Assembly (NCBI GenBank): GCA_019637615.1
Contig: JAHBVJ010000001.1
Location: 186,001 to 250,000 of the forward strand
Length of the DNA stretch: 64,000 nt
From: Anaerolineae bacterium
Lineage (GTDB): Bacteria > Chloroflexota > Anaerolineae > Aggregatilineales > UBA2796
Direction of reading: 5' to 3'
Shown here one piece after another: positions 1 through 10,895 of the stretch. How positions within the stretch are numbered: position 1 is the first letter of the stretch; every line of letters begins with the position of its first letter. The notes below the pieces were generated by a model. That model ran no database searches. It was given only the letters and a program-made list of their open reading frames with translations, and was not told the origin of the DNA. The position numbers and the translations under genes are program-made.

Positions 1-50
1 CTAGAAGTCTTTGCCGCATCCCAATTGTCATGTACTTTGAGGACACACTT

Positions 51-863
51 ATGGTTGCCACGATCCTCCGCAAGCTCAATGTTCAGGTCTATGGAGAAAG
101 TGAACCTACCGTTGTGTTGGCGCACGGATTTGGTTCGGATCAGACGGCATGGCGGCATCAGGTGGACGCCTTGAGCCAGCAGCACCGAGTCATTATTTTT
201 GACTACCTCGGCTGTGGAAAATCCGATGTTAGCGCATATAATCCGCTGCAATACAGCTCGTTCGACGGCTATTGCAACGATGTACTAGCACTCTATGAAG
301 CCCTCGATCTCAATCAAACGATTTTCGTGGGGCATTCGGTCAGTGCCATGATCGGCATTTTGATTAGCCGCCAGCAGCCAGCATTAATCAGCAAACTGGT
401 GTTCATCGGCGCTTCGCCGCGCTACCTCAACGATGGCGCGTATCATGGCGGGTTCGAGCAAGCTAACCTGAACGCCGTGTATGAAGCGATGGCAGCTAAT
501 TACTTTGATTGGGCGAACGGATTTGCCCCGATGGTGGTCGGAGCGCCGGATCGCCCTGAACTCGGACAGGAATTTGCCAACAGCCTTGCCGCCATGCGTC
601 CCGATATTGCGCAATCGACGGCACGTTGGATTTTCGAAGCTGATCTCCGCCATGAATTACTGTTTGTTCAACAGCCTGTCTTGCTCTTGCAGACCGCCAA
701 TGATATTTTCGTCCCGATGGAAGTTGGGATTTATTTGTCCTTGCACATCCCGCACAATCGATTGGTCGTGTTGGAAGGGCAAGGACATCTGCCACACTTG
801 AGTATGCCAAACGCCATCACACAGGAAATTCAGGGCTTTATCGCAGGGGTATGGGAAAAGTAG
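51..863 (+). CDS. RsbQ-like alpha/beta hydrolase
   Basis: Alpha/beta-hydrolase of the RsbQ/KAI2/D14 group. The open frame reaches back to 30, but the ATG at 51 follows a GAGG ribosome site at 39-42. Starting there gives 270 aa, close to B. subtilis RsbQ (269), and puts the triad at Ser96 (GHSVSA), Asp218 and His246, almost the RsbQ numbering (96/219/247). The HGFG oxyanion motif lies near residue 25. In Bacillus, RsbQ activates the PAS-domain phosphatase RsbP during energy stress. Here the next gene, 21 bp downstream, encodes a multi-PAS histidine kinase, so the hydrolase probably supplies or senses a small ligand for that kinase. Family assignment is firm; the partner role is inferred from adjacency. 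Confidence 0.9.
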   Translation: MVATILRKLNVQVYGESEPTVVLAHGFGSDQTAWRHQVDALSQQHRVIIFDYLGCGKSDVSAYNPLQYSSFDGYCNDVLALYEALDLNQTIFVGHSVSAMIGILISRQQPALISKLVFIGASPRYLNDGAYHGGFEQANLNAVYEAMAANYFDWANGFAPMVVGAPDRPELGQEFANSLAAMRPDIAQSTARWIFEADLRHELLFVQQPVLLLQTANDIFVPMEVGIYLSLHIPHNRLVVLEGQGHLPHLSMPNAITQEIQGFIAGVWEK

Positions 864-884
864 GTTGGGCAAATAGGTTGCGCA

Positions 885-3800
885 ATGGCAAATGATCAAC
901 GCGCGGATGTGTTACGTATCTTATTGTTTGAATCAGCTTTCGATTATGCTACAAGACTAGCCGACGAACTGCGCGCCAGTGACATGCCTGTCGCGTTTGT
1001 GCCTGTTCAGACGTTTGATATGTTTGCTGCCACGTTGCCTACCCAAGCGTGGGACGCGGTGATCGTCGCGTTTCCGGTGAGTTCGGAGGCACTGCAAATC
1101 ATCCCGATGACGGACGCAGCCTACCCCTTGTACATCTTGTGCGAGGATCAGGACGAAGATCAGGCCTTCGACAACATCGCGCCTGCTATCGCTGATATTT
1201 TGAGCGTTTCGCGCCTCAAGCGATTCCCTTTTATGCTGCGGCGCGACTTGACGCTGCGTACACAAGGCGACCACACGCATAACATTGATAGCTTGCCACA
1301 ACAGAAACAGATGGAGGACTCGCTATATAACAGCGATTCCCGATTCCGTGCGATGATCGAGGGCTTTAATGACATTATCCTGATCGCAGATACGTATCAA
1401 ATCATCCGCTATACAAATCCGGCCTTGTTGACTATGTTAGGCTTTCGAGCCGCCGGAGTCATCGGAAAGCCATACGCCACGTTGCTGCATCCCGATGAAG
1501 CCGCAACGGTGACGAAGCAGATTGACAGCCTGATGCGGCAGTCGTACTTCATCAGTACATTGGAGCACCAGATGCGTCATGCAGATGGTAGCTGGCGAAT
1601 CGTAGAAACCAACGGACACCGCATGAACAATCCGATTGGTCAGCCTATGTTGATTCTCCACATCCGCGATATTACCGAGCGCAAGCTGGCGCAGCGGGAA
1701 CTTGAAGCGTTATACGGTGCTATTTCGCCGTTGCTCAAGGCCGATAATTTGCGACAACTCGGTATGCAGATCGTGGAGACCGCTACTCGCGAATTGGAAC
1801 ACGTGGATTGCGGGTTGATGCTGGTTGATGCGAATCGCAACGAGATCATCCGGCTGGCACGCACAGGGAAATACAATGTACAGCCCGAACTTCCCTTGGT
1901 GCGGAATGGGATAGGCTTAGTTCCAGAAGCGATCCGCACGGGCGAAATGCTGTATGTGCCCGATGTTACGCGCGACCATCGCTACCTGCCGAGCGACCAT
2001 CGCACGCGATCCGAGCTGGTGATCCCACTCAAAGGAGCCACAGGCGTGATCGGCGCGTTGGATTTGCAGCGGAGCGAGCTGGACGCTTTTAGCGAACGTG
2101 ACCAGCGCCTGTTGACGGCCTTTGCGGAGCGTGCTGCCACCGCCATTGAAAACAGAATATTGTACGAGGAAATCAACGCGCACGCCGCTGATCTGGCGGA
2201 ACGGGTTACTGAGCGAACTCTCGCGCTGCAAGCGACCAAAGACCGTGTCGAAGCGATCTTGAACAACAGCTTGGACGGCATTTTACTGGTCAAATCGGAT
2301 TTGCACATCCAGCAGTCGAACCGTGCCGCTGCCACCCTGCTCAAGTATGATTTCGGTAATCACCTTGACACAACCCTGCTCGACTTTGTCCATCCTGAAG
2401 ATGTGCCACGTGTGGAAAGTCTCGTGCAGGCAGTGTTGACCGGTGGACAGGGCAACTCTATTGAGATCCGTGCCCATGCTCATGACGGTACCGCGTTCGA
2501 TATGGAGCTTACTATCGGGCGACTGGAGCATAATGGACTGCTGTGTACTATTCGCGACATCACTACGCGCAAACAAATACAGGTAGCCGTCGCAGAAGAG
2601 CGCAATTTGCTGCGTACGTTGATCGACGCGATCCCCGATTACATCTACGTCAAGGACATCCAGCATCGTACCGTAATAAGCAACCTTGCTCGTGCGCGTT
2701 CATTTGGGATGACGCCAGAAGAAACCGTGGGTAAGGATGATTTTGCCTTTGTGCCCGTCGAAATGGTCAACCAGTTCCACGCTGATGAAGACCGATTATT
2801 CGAGACGAGTCAGCCTTTGATCGACCATGAAGAACGCACTATCGGGCAAGATGGCAGCGTGATCTGGGCCTCGACGACTAAGGTTCCGCTGCGCAATCTG
2901 AGCGGTGATTTGATTGGGTTGGCGGGCATCACGCGGGACATCACAGAACGCAAACTGGCTGAGGAGCGCTTACGCGAAAGTGAGGAGAAATATCGACGCC
3001 TGATTGAAACGATGCATGGTGGGGTAGCGATGTATGATGTCCACGAAAATGTTACCTATACTAACGAACGCTTCTGCGAGATGGTGGGCTACCCGCGCGA
3101 GGAACTTATCGGCATGAGCGCATACAAGTTCATTGATCCTACGAACATCGACTTGGCTAAAGCACAATCTGCGCTCAGGAAGCTAGGCCAAAGCAGTTCG
3201 TACGAGTTGATGTTCCGGCGCAAGGACGGACAACCACTGTACCTTGTGGTTTCCGGCGCACCGTTGTTTGATAAAGACGGGACACATGCTGGCAGTTTCG
3301 CAGTCGCGACCGATATTACTACACAAAAACATGCGGAAGCCGCGCTCCGCCAAGCATTAGAGAGGGAGCGCGAACTCGGTGAGTTGAAGTCCCGATTCGT
3401 GTCCATGACATCGCACGAATTCCGAACACCGCTTGCCACGATTCTTGCTACGACGGATTCCCTCAGCGCATATCGGCATAAGATGACCGATGAACAAATC
3501 GATATGCGATTAGCTAGAATTCAGGAGCAGATCGGGCATCTCAAAAACATCATGGATGACGTGCTCAATTTGGCGAGATTGCAGGCACGCCGTGCTGAGT
3601 TCAACCCGCAATCTCTTGATCTGGATGCCTTATGCCGGACAGTGATCGATGAATTTGAGAGTCAACCGAGCATCAACCATCAATTTGCTTATGTCGCTGC
3701 CCATGCGCCTTTAAAAGCCAACTTAGACGCCAAGTTGATGCGGCAAATCCTCGTCAATCTACTGTCCAACGCAGTTAAATATTCGCCAGAAAACAGCACC

Positions 3801-4067
3801 GCTACAGTCAAGCTCGACGAGGTGAACAACGAAATACATCTTAGTGTGCATGATAACGGCATTGGTATTCCTCAAGCTGATATTGCACGGCTATTTGAAC
3901 CCTTTCACCGCGCCAGCAATGTAGGCACGATTCAGGGTACGGGCTTAGGACTGGTCATTGCCAAAGAATCGGTCGAATTGCACAACGGCACTATCGCCGT
4001 TGAAAGTCAGGTTGGCGCTGGCACCACGATCACTATCCGCATCCCCACCATTCATGTTGAACCCTAA
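885..4067 (+). CDS. Multi-PAS/GAF sensor histidine kinase
   Basis: Cytosolic hybrid-length sensor kinase of 1060 aa with no membrane segment. Order: a degenerate receiver-like N-terminus (about 8-125), PAS1 (about 151-268), GAF (about 293-425), PAS2 (about 455-560), PAS3 (about 575-685), PAS4 (about 702-812), HisKA with SHEFRTPL and phospho-acceptor His844, then HATPase_c with the N box (NLLSNAVKYS), DNGIGI and GTGLGL. PAS-associated ends of the DITERK type close each PAS module. It should autophosphorylate in response to cytosolic cues. No response regulator lies next to it, so the partner is unknown. It is probably cotranscribed with the RsbQ-like hydrolase just upstream, which suggests one PAS domain is that protein's target. 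Confidence 0.93.
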   Translation: MANDQRADVLRILLFESAFDYATRLADELRASDMPVAFVPVQTFDMFAATLPTQAWDAVIVAFPVSSEALQIIPMTDAAYPLYILCEDQDEDQAFDNIAPAIADILSVSRLKRFPFMLRRDLTLRTQGDHTHNIDSLPQQKQMEDSLYNSDSRFRAMIEGFNDIILIADTYQIIRYTNPALLTMLGFRAAGVIGKPYATLLHPDEAATVTKQIDSLMRQSYFISTLEHQMRHADGSWRIVETNGHRMNNPIGQPMLILHIRDITERKLAQRELEALYGAISPLLKADNLRQLGMQIVETATRELEHVDCGLMLVDANRNEIIRLARTGKYNVQPELPLVRNGIGLVPEAIRTGEMLYVPDVTRDHRYLPSDHRTRSELVIPLKGATGVIGALDLQRSELDAFSERDQRLLTAFAERAATAIENRILYEEINAHAADLAERVTERTLALQATKDRVEAILNNSLDGILLVKSDLHIQQSNRAAATLLKYDFGNHLDTTLLDFVHPEDVPRVESLVQAVLTGGQGNSIEIRAHAHDGTAFDMELTIGRLEHNGLLCTIRDITTRKQIQVAVAEERNLLRTLIDAIPDYIYVKDIQHRTVISNLARARSFGMTPEETVGKDDFAFVPVEMVNQFHADEDRLFETSQPLIDHEERTIGQDGSVIWASTTKVPLRNLSGDLIGLAGITRDITERKLAEERLRESEEKYRRLIETMHGGVAMYDVHENVTYTNERFCEMVGYPREELIGMSAYKFIDPTNIDLAKAQSALRKLGQSSSYELMFRRKDGQPLYLVVSGAPLFDKDGTHAGSFAVATDITTQKHAEAALRQALERERELGELKSRFVSMTSHEFRTPLATILATTDSLSAYRHKMTDEQIDMRLARIQEQIGHLKNIMDDVLNLARLQARRAEFNPQSLDLDALCRTVIDEFESQPSINHQFAYVAAHAPLKANLDAKLMRQILVNLLSNAVKYSPENSTATVKLDEVNNEIHLSVHDNGIGIPQADIARLFEPFHRASNVGTIQGTGLGLVIAKESVELHNGTIAVESQVGAGTTITIRIPTIHVEP

Positions 4068-4120
4068 CTCATGTAATCCTCTGATGTAATCACAAATCAT
4101 TAGCCTCTTATGGAAAGCAT

Positions 4121-5179
4121 ATGAACAATTCACAAACCAACAAAGCCAAGCACACTACGAACGTCCAGCCGCCGTGGCAAGATCGTGAGGTAACCAGCCT
4201 CTTCAAGGTCTTTGGATTCACCGGTCTCGTCATCGTGTTTTTTGTGTTCTTGGGAGTGGCCGCTATTCCCATCGGCATGATCAAAAATCCGACGACGCAG
4301 GGCATTGCATGGTTGGTAGCATTGGGGATCGATGTCTATATCTTTTATCTCTTATGGAGTCAGTTCCTTTCTCCAGCAACCAAGTTCACTTCAGATTGGG
4401 AACACTATGCGCCGGACAAATTGGGCGCGCCCTTTGAGGTCAGGTTCGAATCGAATTACTCTCGCACCTTCGTAGGCAAAGGAACGCTGAATTTCAAAGA
4501 CGCGGGGATCGAGATTGAAGGCTATATGCCGCCGTCGCTGCTGTATCAGATCGGGATCATCGTGGTGGTCACGGTGGTGCCGCTGATATTCCTCGGAATC
4601 GGGATCGGAATAATCCCCGCGCTGTTCATCGCTCAATATTTAGGCAAAAAAGAAGCATTGGCGTGGATGCCGTATCATCGCTTGTCCTTGAAGCTCAAGG
4701 GGCGTTCGGCAATGTTGCACCAATCATCAGCGACGCCGGCCAAGGTCAGTTTGCGGTTGGCTTCGCAAGATGGTGAACGATTCTATCGAGAGTTGAATGC
4801 GCACTATCCTCAGGCATTGGCGCAATTTCCGGGGCTGTTCCCTGACACCAGCACGCCCGGCAAGGAAAAAGAAAAGATCGTCCCACCACCCGCTGCCGCA
4901 TCAACTCCGCCGTCCACCACTGCTGTGAAGTTGGATATGATGCCGTTATTTTCGTCGTCTACTGAGAGCGGATCCGCAGCGGAGGTCGTGTTCGAAAGAG
5001 AAAATACGAAAGAGATTAGCGGTACGAAATATATCTACCGTTATCATCGCGGACCAAATGAAACCGCCGCTAGAGCGTTCCTAGAGCAAAATCCAGTCAC
5101 GGAACGCTGCTACTACCTGATCGTCAAGACGCCCGTTGGCATCTTCGGGCGGGATATTGACGGAACCTATAAACAATAA
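4121..5179 (+). CDS. Membrane protein of unknown function
   Basis: Not recognised. The 352-residue product has two hydrophobic helices near residues 28-50 and 62-82, then a soluble stretch rich in beta-type residues. A second hydrophobic pair (about 142-175) follows, then a cytosolic or periplasmic basic region, a Pro/Ala/Thr linker (about 245-270) and a C-terminal domain of about 75 residues ending near the stop codon. The ATG at 4121 has a weak AAAG-type site. It follows the sensor kinase by about 50 bp on the same strand, so cotranscription is possible, and a hairpin lies downstream at 5210-5238. No enzymatic motif is visible. Confidence 0.75.
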   Translation: MNNSQTNKAKHTTNVQPPWQDREVTSLFKVFGFTGLVIVFFVFLGVAAIPIGMIKNPTTQGIAWLVALGIDVYIFYLLWSQFLSPATKFTSDWEHYAPDKLGAPFEVRFESNYSRTFVGKGTLNFKDAGIEIEGYMPPSLLYQIGIIVVVTVVPLIFLGIGIGIIPALFIAQYLGKKEALAWMPYHRLSLKLKGRSAMLHQSSATPAKVSLRLASQDGERFYRELNAHYPQALAQFPGLFPDTSTPGKEKEKIVPPPAAASTPPSTTAVKLDMMPLFSSSTESGSAAEVVFERENTKEISGTKYIYRYHRGPNETAARAFLEQNPVTERCYYLIVKTPVGIFGRDIDGTYKQ

Positions 5180-5209
5180 TTGTTGGCGCGTTTTCTGCTC
5201 CATAATAAA

Positions 5210-5238
5210 GACGGGCAGCTCACATCGAGCCGCCCGTC
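5210..5238. terminator. Hairpin between convergent genes
   Basis: Inverted repeat with an 11-bp stem containing one mismatch and a 7-nt loop. It lies between the convergent membrane-protein gene (plus) and the glsB-like gene (minus). There is no strong T-run, so it is a probable bidirectional terminator rather than a textbook one. Confidence 0.55.
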
Positions 5239-5325
5239 TCATCGCGGGTTTGGTCAAATGCACCCCAGACCACAGTCCGCGTTAATACAGGATTGGTGGA
5301 TTTATCTCCACCCGCGTGGCGACCG

Positions 5326-5601
5326 TTAGACGGCGCTCCGCCCCGAAACCATCCGCAAGATGGCGAGTAAGATAACCGCGCCGATGAAGGAGACGAACAG
5401 GCTCCAGATGTTAAAGCCAGTCACCCCGCCAATGCCCAAGGCATTGAAAACGAACCCACCGATCATCGCGCCGACGATACCCACGACGATGTCCAGCAGC
5501 AGCCCTTGTTCACGGTTGGTCTTCATCGCAATGCTGGCGAGCCAACCCGCTAACGCACCAATGATAAGCCATGCTAACCAACCCATTTGACCGAAATCCA
5601 T
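5326..5601 (-). CDS. GlsB/YeaQ/YmgE family membrane protein
   Basis: A 91-residue protein with three hydrophobic helices and the Gly-rich pattern of the transglycosylase-associated (GlsB/YeaQ/YmgE) family: GALAGWLAS near the N-terminus, DIVVGIVGAMIGGF in the middle, and a C-terminal helix ending in a short basic tail. Members are small inner-membrane proteins often induced by envelope or osmotic stress; their biochemical role is unknown. It heads a row of three tiny membrane proteins on the same strand (this gene, 5712-5891 and 5985-6152), which suggests a common stress-response role. An AGGAGC-like site precedes the ATG. Confidence 0.9.
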   Translation of the reverse strand: MDFGQMGWLAWLIIGALAGWLASIAMKTNREQGLLLDIVVGIVGAMIGGFVFNALGIGGVTGFNIWSLFVSFIGAVILLAILRMVSGRSAV

Positions 5602-5711
5602 GAGATTGCTCCTTGTGTACCGAAAATGTGATTAGACGAAATGGTTAAGCTTTAAAAAGCCTAAAAATATGAGCCATCTGGCTCGCTAAATAACCGTAAT
5701 CCTCTTGCTGA

Positions 5712-5891
5712 TTACGACCCGAAGAGACGACGCCCCACCGTAACAACCGCGACAATACCGAGCACAACCAGCGCCACCAGCACGAGCGCAAGCAACTGCG
5801 CGCCGCTGAACGCCAAGTGAGAAAGACCAGCGAACCCTAACAGTCCAGCAATTAGCCCAACTACCAGCAAGACGAAAATCAGCTTAATCAT
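5712..5891 (-). CDS. Small two-helix membrane protein, DUF1328-like
   Basis: A 59-codon frame starting at the ATG at 5891, preceded by a GGAGAG ribosome site. Translation gives an almost wholly hydrophobic protein (MIKLIFVLLVVGLIAGLLGF at the start), two predicted helices with a central GLLGFAGL turn, and a short basic end (GRRLFGS). The layout matches the DUF1328/YtjA type, although the sequence is more divergent than that of its upstream neighbour at 5985-6152. It sits between that gene and the GlsB-like gene, all on the minus strand. Function is unknown; a stress-induced membrane role is inferred from the group. Confidence 0.7.
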   Translation of the reverse strand: MIKLIFVLLVVGLIAGLLGFAGLSHLAFSGAQLLALVLVALVVLGIVAVVTVGRRLFGS

Positions 5892-5984
5892 GTGACTCTC
5901 CTGTGATGACGCACTTGACCGTGCTACTGTCGCAGAAGCGGGGAACGAATATGCTCCCCGCGCTGTGATTCGCGCTGCCTACCG

Positions 5985-6152
5985 CTAGACGGAAGGCGAA
6001 CGGCGACCGAAAATCAGCGAGACGACGAATAACACGAGGAACACGAAGAATAGAATCTGCGCGATGCTCGCGGCGGTACCTGCAACACCAGCAAAGCCGA
6101 AGATGGCGGCCAAGACTGCTACACCAAGGAAAATCAATGCCCAACTCAACAT
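5985..6152 (-). CDS. DUF1328 (YtjA) family membrane protein
   Basis: A 55-residue frame from the ATG at 6152. It begins [20 protein letters not shown] and continues with [20 protein letters not shown], the hallmark DUF1328/YtjA pattern: two helices joined by GFAGVAGTA, with a short Arg/Ser/Pro tail. YtjA-type proteins are small inner-membrane proteins of unknown function, often seen among stress-inducible genes. It is the first of three small membrane-protein genes in a row on the minus strand. The longer frame overlapping it at 5884-6144 is a shadow in another phase. Confidence 0.85.
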   Translation of the reverse strand: MLSWALIFLGVAVLAAIFGFAGVAGTAASIAQILFFVFLVLFVVSLIFGRRSPSV

Positions 6153-6355
6153 GATGCTTTAGCCTTTCGTTTCATTTACTAGTCTGTGTTTCGTTTTACA
6201 GACATAACTTTAAGAGCAAACAAGGCGGCACACATGGGCACGGTGATGGTATTTTAGATAGGAGAGGTGGAGGATACCCCGACTGTACCTAAGCGCGGTT
6301 TTATAAGCGGAATGGGCTATGTTAAGCGTGATTTTCTGCGTGGAAAGGGAGGCAT

Positions 6356-6377
6356 AGGGCGAGATGTGACTCGCCCT
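6356..6377 (-). terminator. Hairpin downstream of lepA
   Basis: Perfect 8-bp inverted repeat (AGGGCGAG / CTCGCCCT) with a 6-nt loop, about 30 bp past the lepA stop codon. It is a likely transcription end for lepA, but no T-run follows. Confidence 0.5.
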
Positions 6378-6405
6378 AGTGGTCTAGATCAGCGGCTGAT
6401 GTTGT

Positions 6406-8211
<1,806 letters not shown>

Positions 8212-8454
8212 AGACGTACCAATACATCGCTTTCATGAACGAGTGGAAATAGGGCAGTCTCTCCCACAACTTGGCGTGGATTATAATCGAGTAGACGTGA
8301 GATTGACAGACTGAAGCTAACGGGGCGCGGCGTACCTTCGCCATCAACCTGATGCACTTGCGTTTTTGCGAAATCTACACGGCATCATTAAGCATTGTCC
8401 TAAAAACCGTACTACAATGAGCTTGGCTATTGGGCATCGTAGGAGACAGTCCGT

Positions 8455-9564
8455 ATGACGATGACTCCGTTTCGCAGGCATGTGGCGCTGGCGGTGGACG
8501 GCGGCGGGATCAAAGGCTTGATCGTGGCGCAAGCGCTGGAACGCCTAGAGAAGGAATTGGGCGGGAAGCCGCTGATCGACCATCCACAAATTCAAGTACT
8601 GGCAGGGACATCCACCGGCGCGATCATCACGGCAGGGCTGGCGGTTGGAATGCACGCGCGCGAAATCGCAGAGATGTATGTGACCATCGGCAAGGAATTG
8701 TTCAAGCCGCTGCTGCCGCCATATTTTCCCCGTCCTCTCCAACAACTGTACCGTGTGCTGCTGTCGATCTCGCGCACATCGGTGTATTCGGCGGAAGGGT
8801 TGATCAACGTCTATAAACGGTTGGTGGGCGAAAAAACGCTCGGTGAACTACACGAGGAGTTGCGCCGACGGCGTGGCCCGGATAAAGCGTTGATCGTGAC
8901 GACTGTTGATGTCAAGAATCGGCGTACCAAGTTCCTCAAATCCTACGACCCCAAAGATGGCGACTGGAAACTGTACGAAGCGGTGCTGGCCTCGTCCGCC
9001 GCGCCGACGTACCTGCCTGTCTACAAGCGCATCGAAGGCTTGACGGACGTGCGTTATTACGCCGATGGCGGCATCGGCAATTACAACAATCCGGGGTACG
9101 TAGCGGCACGCGAGGCTGTGCATTGGAAGCACGCCAAACCCGGTGATGTGACGGTGCTCAGTTTCGGCGTGGGATGGTTGGCTCCGGTGAATTTTGAGGC
9201 GACCTTCGGGCGTCCGAGCGAATGGCGTGCGATTGATTGGGCGAAAAACGGCGTGGCACTGTTGATTGGAGATGCGGCACGCGGTCAATCGCTCAACGTG
9301 ATAGAAGGCTACGTCTCGCTCGGCATGGATTTTCGGCGCTTCCAGATCGGGCTGCTGAAGGACATTCCGATTGATAGTTCCGATCCTGCGAATTTAGCGG
9401 AGCTGCGCCGACTCGGAGACGAATTGGGTGAACGATTGATCAAGAATCAGCACGCGTTGGAGGACGCGCAATATGATCCCGAAGGACTGCTGATCATGCT
9501 GGATCGGTATCGGGACAGTCTGAAACGGGTTGAGGAGTCAGAGTACAGCGTCCATACGAACTGA
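8455..9564 (+). CDS. Patatin-like phospholipase, first copy
   Basis: A 369-residue patatin. It has the oxyanion loop DGGGIKG (Gly16-Gly21), the nucleophile elbow GTSTG with Ser53, and the dyad Asp204 in ADGGIGNYNNP. It has no signal peptide or membrane segment, so it is probably cytosolic and acts on membrane lipids from inside. The ATG at 8455 has a good GGAGA site. A closely related second copy starts 16 bp after its stop codon, so the pair looks like a tandem duplication transcribed together. Acyl hydrolase activity is family knowledge; the substrate is unknown. Confidence 0.93.
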   Translation: MTMTPFRRHVALAVDGGGIKGLIVAQALERLEKELGGKPLIDHPQIQVLAGTSTGAIITAGLAVGMHAREIAEMYVTIGKELFKPLLPPYFPRPLQQLYRVLLSISRTSVYSAEGLINVYKRLVGEKTLGELHEELRRRRGPDKALIVTTVDVKNRRTKFLKSYDPKDGDWKLYEAVLASSAAPTYLPVYKRIEGLTDVRYYADGGIGNYNNPGYVAAREAVHWKHAKPGDVTVLSFGVGWLAPVNFEATFGRPSEWRAIDWAKNGVALLIGDAARGQSLNVIEGYVSLGMDFRRFQIGLLKDIPIDSSDPANLAELRRLGDELGERLIKNQHALEDAQYDPEGLLIMLDRYRDSLKRVEESEYSVHTN

Positions 9565-9580
9565 AATAAGGGAGGGCGAG

Positions 9581-10765
9581 ATGGCACTCGATTTGAACAC
9601 GCGGAACATCGCACTAGCCATTGATGGCGGCGGCATCAAGGGGTTGATGGTCGCCAAGGCACTGGTGGAATTAGAAGCCAAATTGGGCGGTGGGCCGCTG
9701 CTGCACAAAACCAACCTCAAGGTGATGTCCGGCACCTCGACGGGGGCGATCCTCACGGCAGCGATCGCGCTCGGCATGACGGCGCAAGACATGGTGCATA
9801 TGTATACCAGCCTCGGCTCGGCGGTGTTCCCGCGTTGGTGGTCAGAACAACCCGCCATCATCAAGTGGTTCGCGTCAAAGTGGGAACTCGCGCTCCAAGT
9901 ATTCTTCCGTCCGGCGTTGTTCGATAACAAGGCGCTGCGCGAAATTTTGCGTCAAGTCGGACTGAAATATGGTGTAGCGACACTCGGTGACATCCACCAG
10001 AAGTTGAACAACCCAGAAAATTGGGTACCGGACGCCAACGGGAAGTACACGCTTTCCCCGAACCGCGTCGATTACGGCGTGCAAAACGAACGCACGCTGA
10101 TCATCACTGTGGTAGACATCAACGAACGCCGGACACGCTTCCTTAAATCGAACGATCCCAAGGATGCTAACCTCAAATTCGAGGACGTGATCTTGGCGTC
10201 GGCAGCCGCACCGTCGTATTTGCCCGTAATCACGCTGCCGCTGGAAGATAAGCGCACAGGAATGATCGTTGATACGCAATGCACCGATGGCGGCGTGGGC
10301 AGTCACGGCAATCCGGCCTACATCGCCGCGCTGGAAATCTTGCAGTATGCCAAGCAGCCTGATCCGCCCAATACCGTGAGCGTGTTGAGCTTCGGTACTG
10401 GTTTCTTGCCTGCCAAAGATTACGAGCTTGATAAGGGGCATCCGCGCGACTGGCGCTTGATCAAGTGGGCGCAAAACATCCCGATCATCATGATCGGTGA
10501 CGCGGCACGCTGGCAGTCGGTAGACATTATCCTCAAAGCTGGCGGTGTTGACTTCCGTCGCTATCAGGTGCCGATGGAAAAAGACATTGGCCTTGATGAC
10601 GCCAGCCGTCCAGCGCTTGATGTGCTGGAAAACGTGTACGGCGAACGGATGGCGGAACGTGTCAAGGAAGATAATTTTGCGCCGAACGCCAGCAGCGACT
10701 ACGACCCTGAAGGCTTATTCTACATGGTCAACAGCACGCTGAAGCAGCTCACGGCGAAGGGGTGA
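9581..10765 (+). CDS. Patatin-like phospholipase, second copy
   Basis: Second patatin, 394 aa from the ATG at 9581, which is preceded by GGGAGGGCGAG. The open frame extends back to 9530 into the first patatin, but that extension has no ribosome site. It keeps DGGGIKG (15-21), GTSTG with Ser53, and Asp236 in TDGGVGSHGNP, at the same N-terminal spacing as its neighbour. It differs by about 30 residues inserted between nucleophile and Asp, in the segment around the NPENW/NGKYTLS stretch. The two copies probably arose by duplication and have since diverged; a shared operon and related but different substrates are plausible. Confidence 0.93.
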   Translation: MALDLNTRNIALAIDGGGIKGLMVAKALVELEAKLGGGPLLHKTNLKVMSGTSTGAILTAAIALGMTAQDMVHMYTSLGSAVFPRWWSEQPAIIKWFASKWELALQVFFRPALFDNKALREILRQVGLKYGVATLGDIHQKLNNPENWVPDANGKYTLSPNRVDYGVQNERTLIITVVDINERRTRFLKSNDPKDANLKFEDVILASAAAPSYLPVITLPLEDKRTGMIVDTQCTDGGVGSHGNPAYIAALEILQYAKQPDPPNTVSVLSFGTGFLPAKDYELDKGHPRDWRLIKWAQNIPIIMIGDAARWQSVDIILKAGGVDFRRYQVPMEKDIGLDDASRPALDVLENVYGERMAERVKEDNFAPNASSDYDPEGLFYMVNSTLKQLTAKG

Positions 10766-10843
10766 GACTCCCGCTTGGACATCTGCGTGTGGTGGCCTAG
10801 CAATTGAAGGCAACGTTAGACCTCCGTCACTATTGCTGAATCG

Positions 10844-10889
10844 ATGGGCGCTATGGTAGTCTAGAGTTCAAAAGAAACTTAGCGCCCAT
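10844..10889. promoter_or_regulatory. Leader hairpin before WecA-like gene
   Basis: Perfect 10-bp inverted repeat (ATGGGCGCTA / TAGCGCCCAT) with a 26-nt loop. It ends 6 bases before the ATG at 10896, and no ribosome site is seen between the hairpin and the start. It could end the patatin transcript or control translation of the downstream gene. Confidence 0.4.
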
Positions 10890-10895
10890 TATTCG

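Noticed and set aside
5884..6144. 86-codon minus-strand frame
   Set aside because: It is in another phase over the DUF1328 gene at 5985-6152, which has the family sequence.
8455..10765. Patatin pair as a CBASS-type antiphage effector
   Set aside because: No CD-NTase, E1/E2, HORMA or TIR gene is adjacent; the patatins are flanked by lepA and a WecA-like gene.
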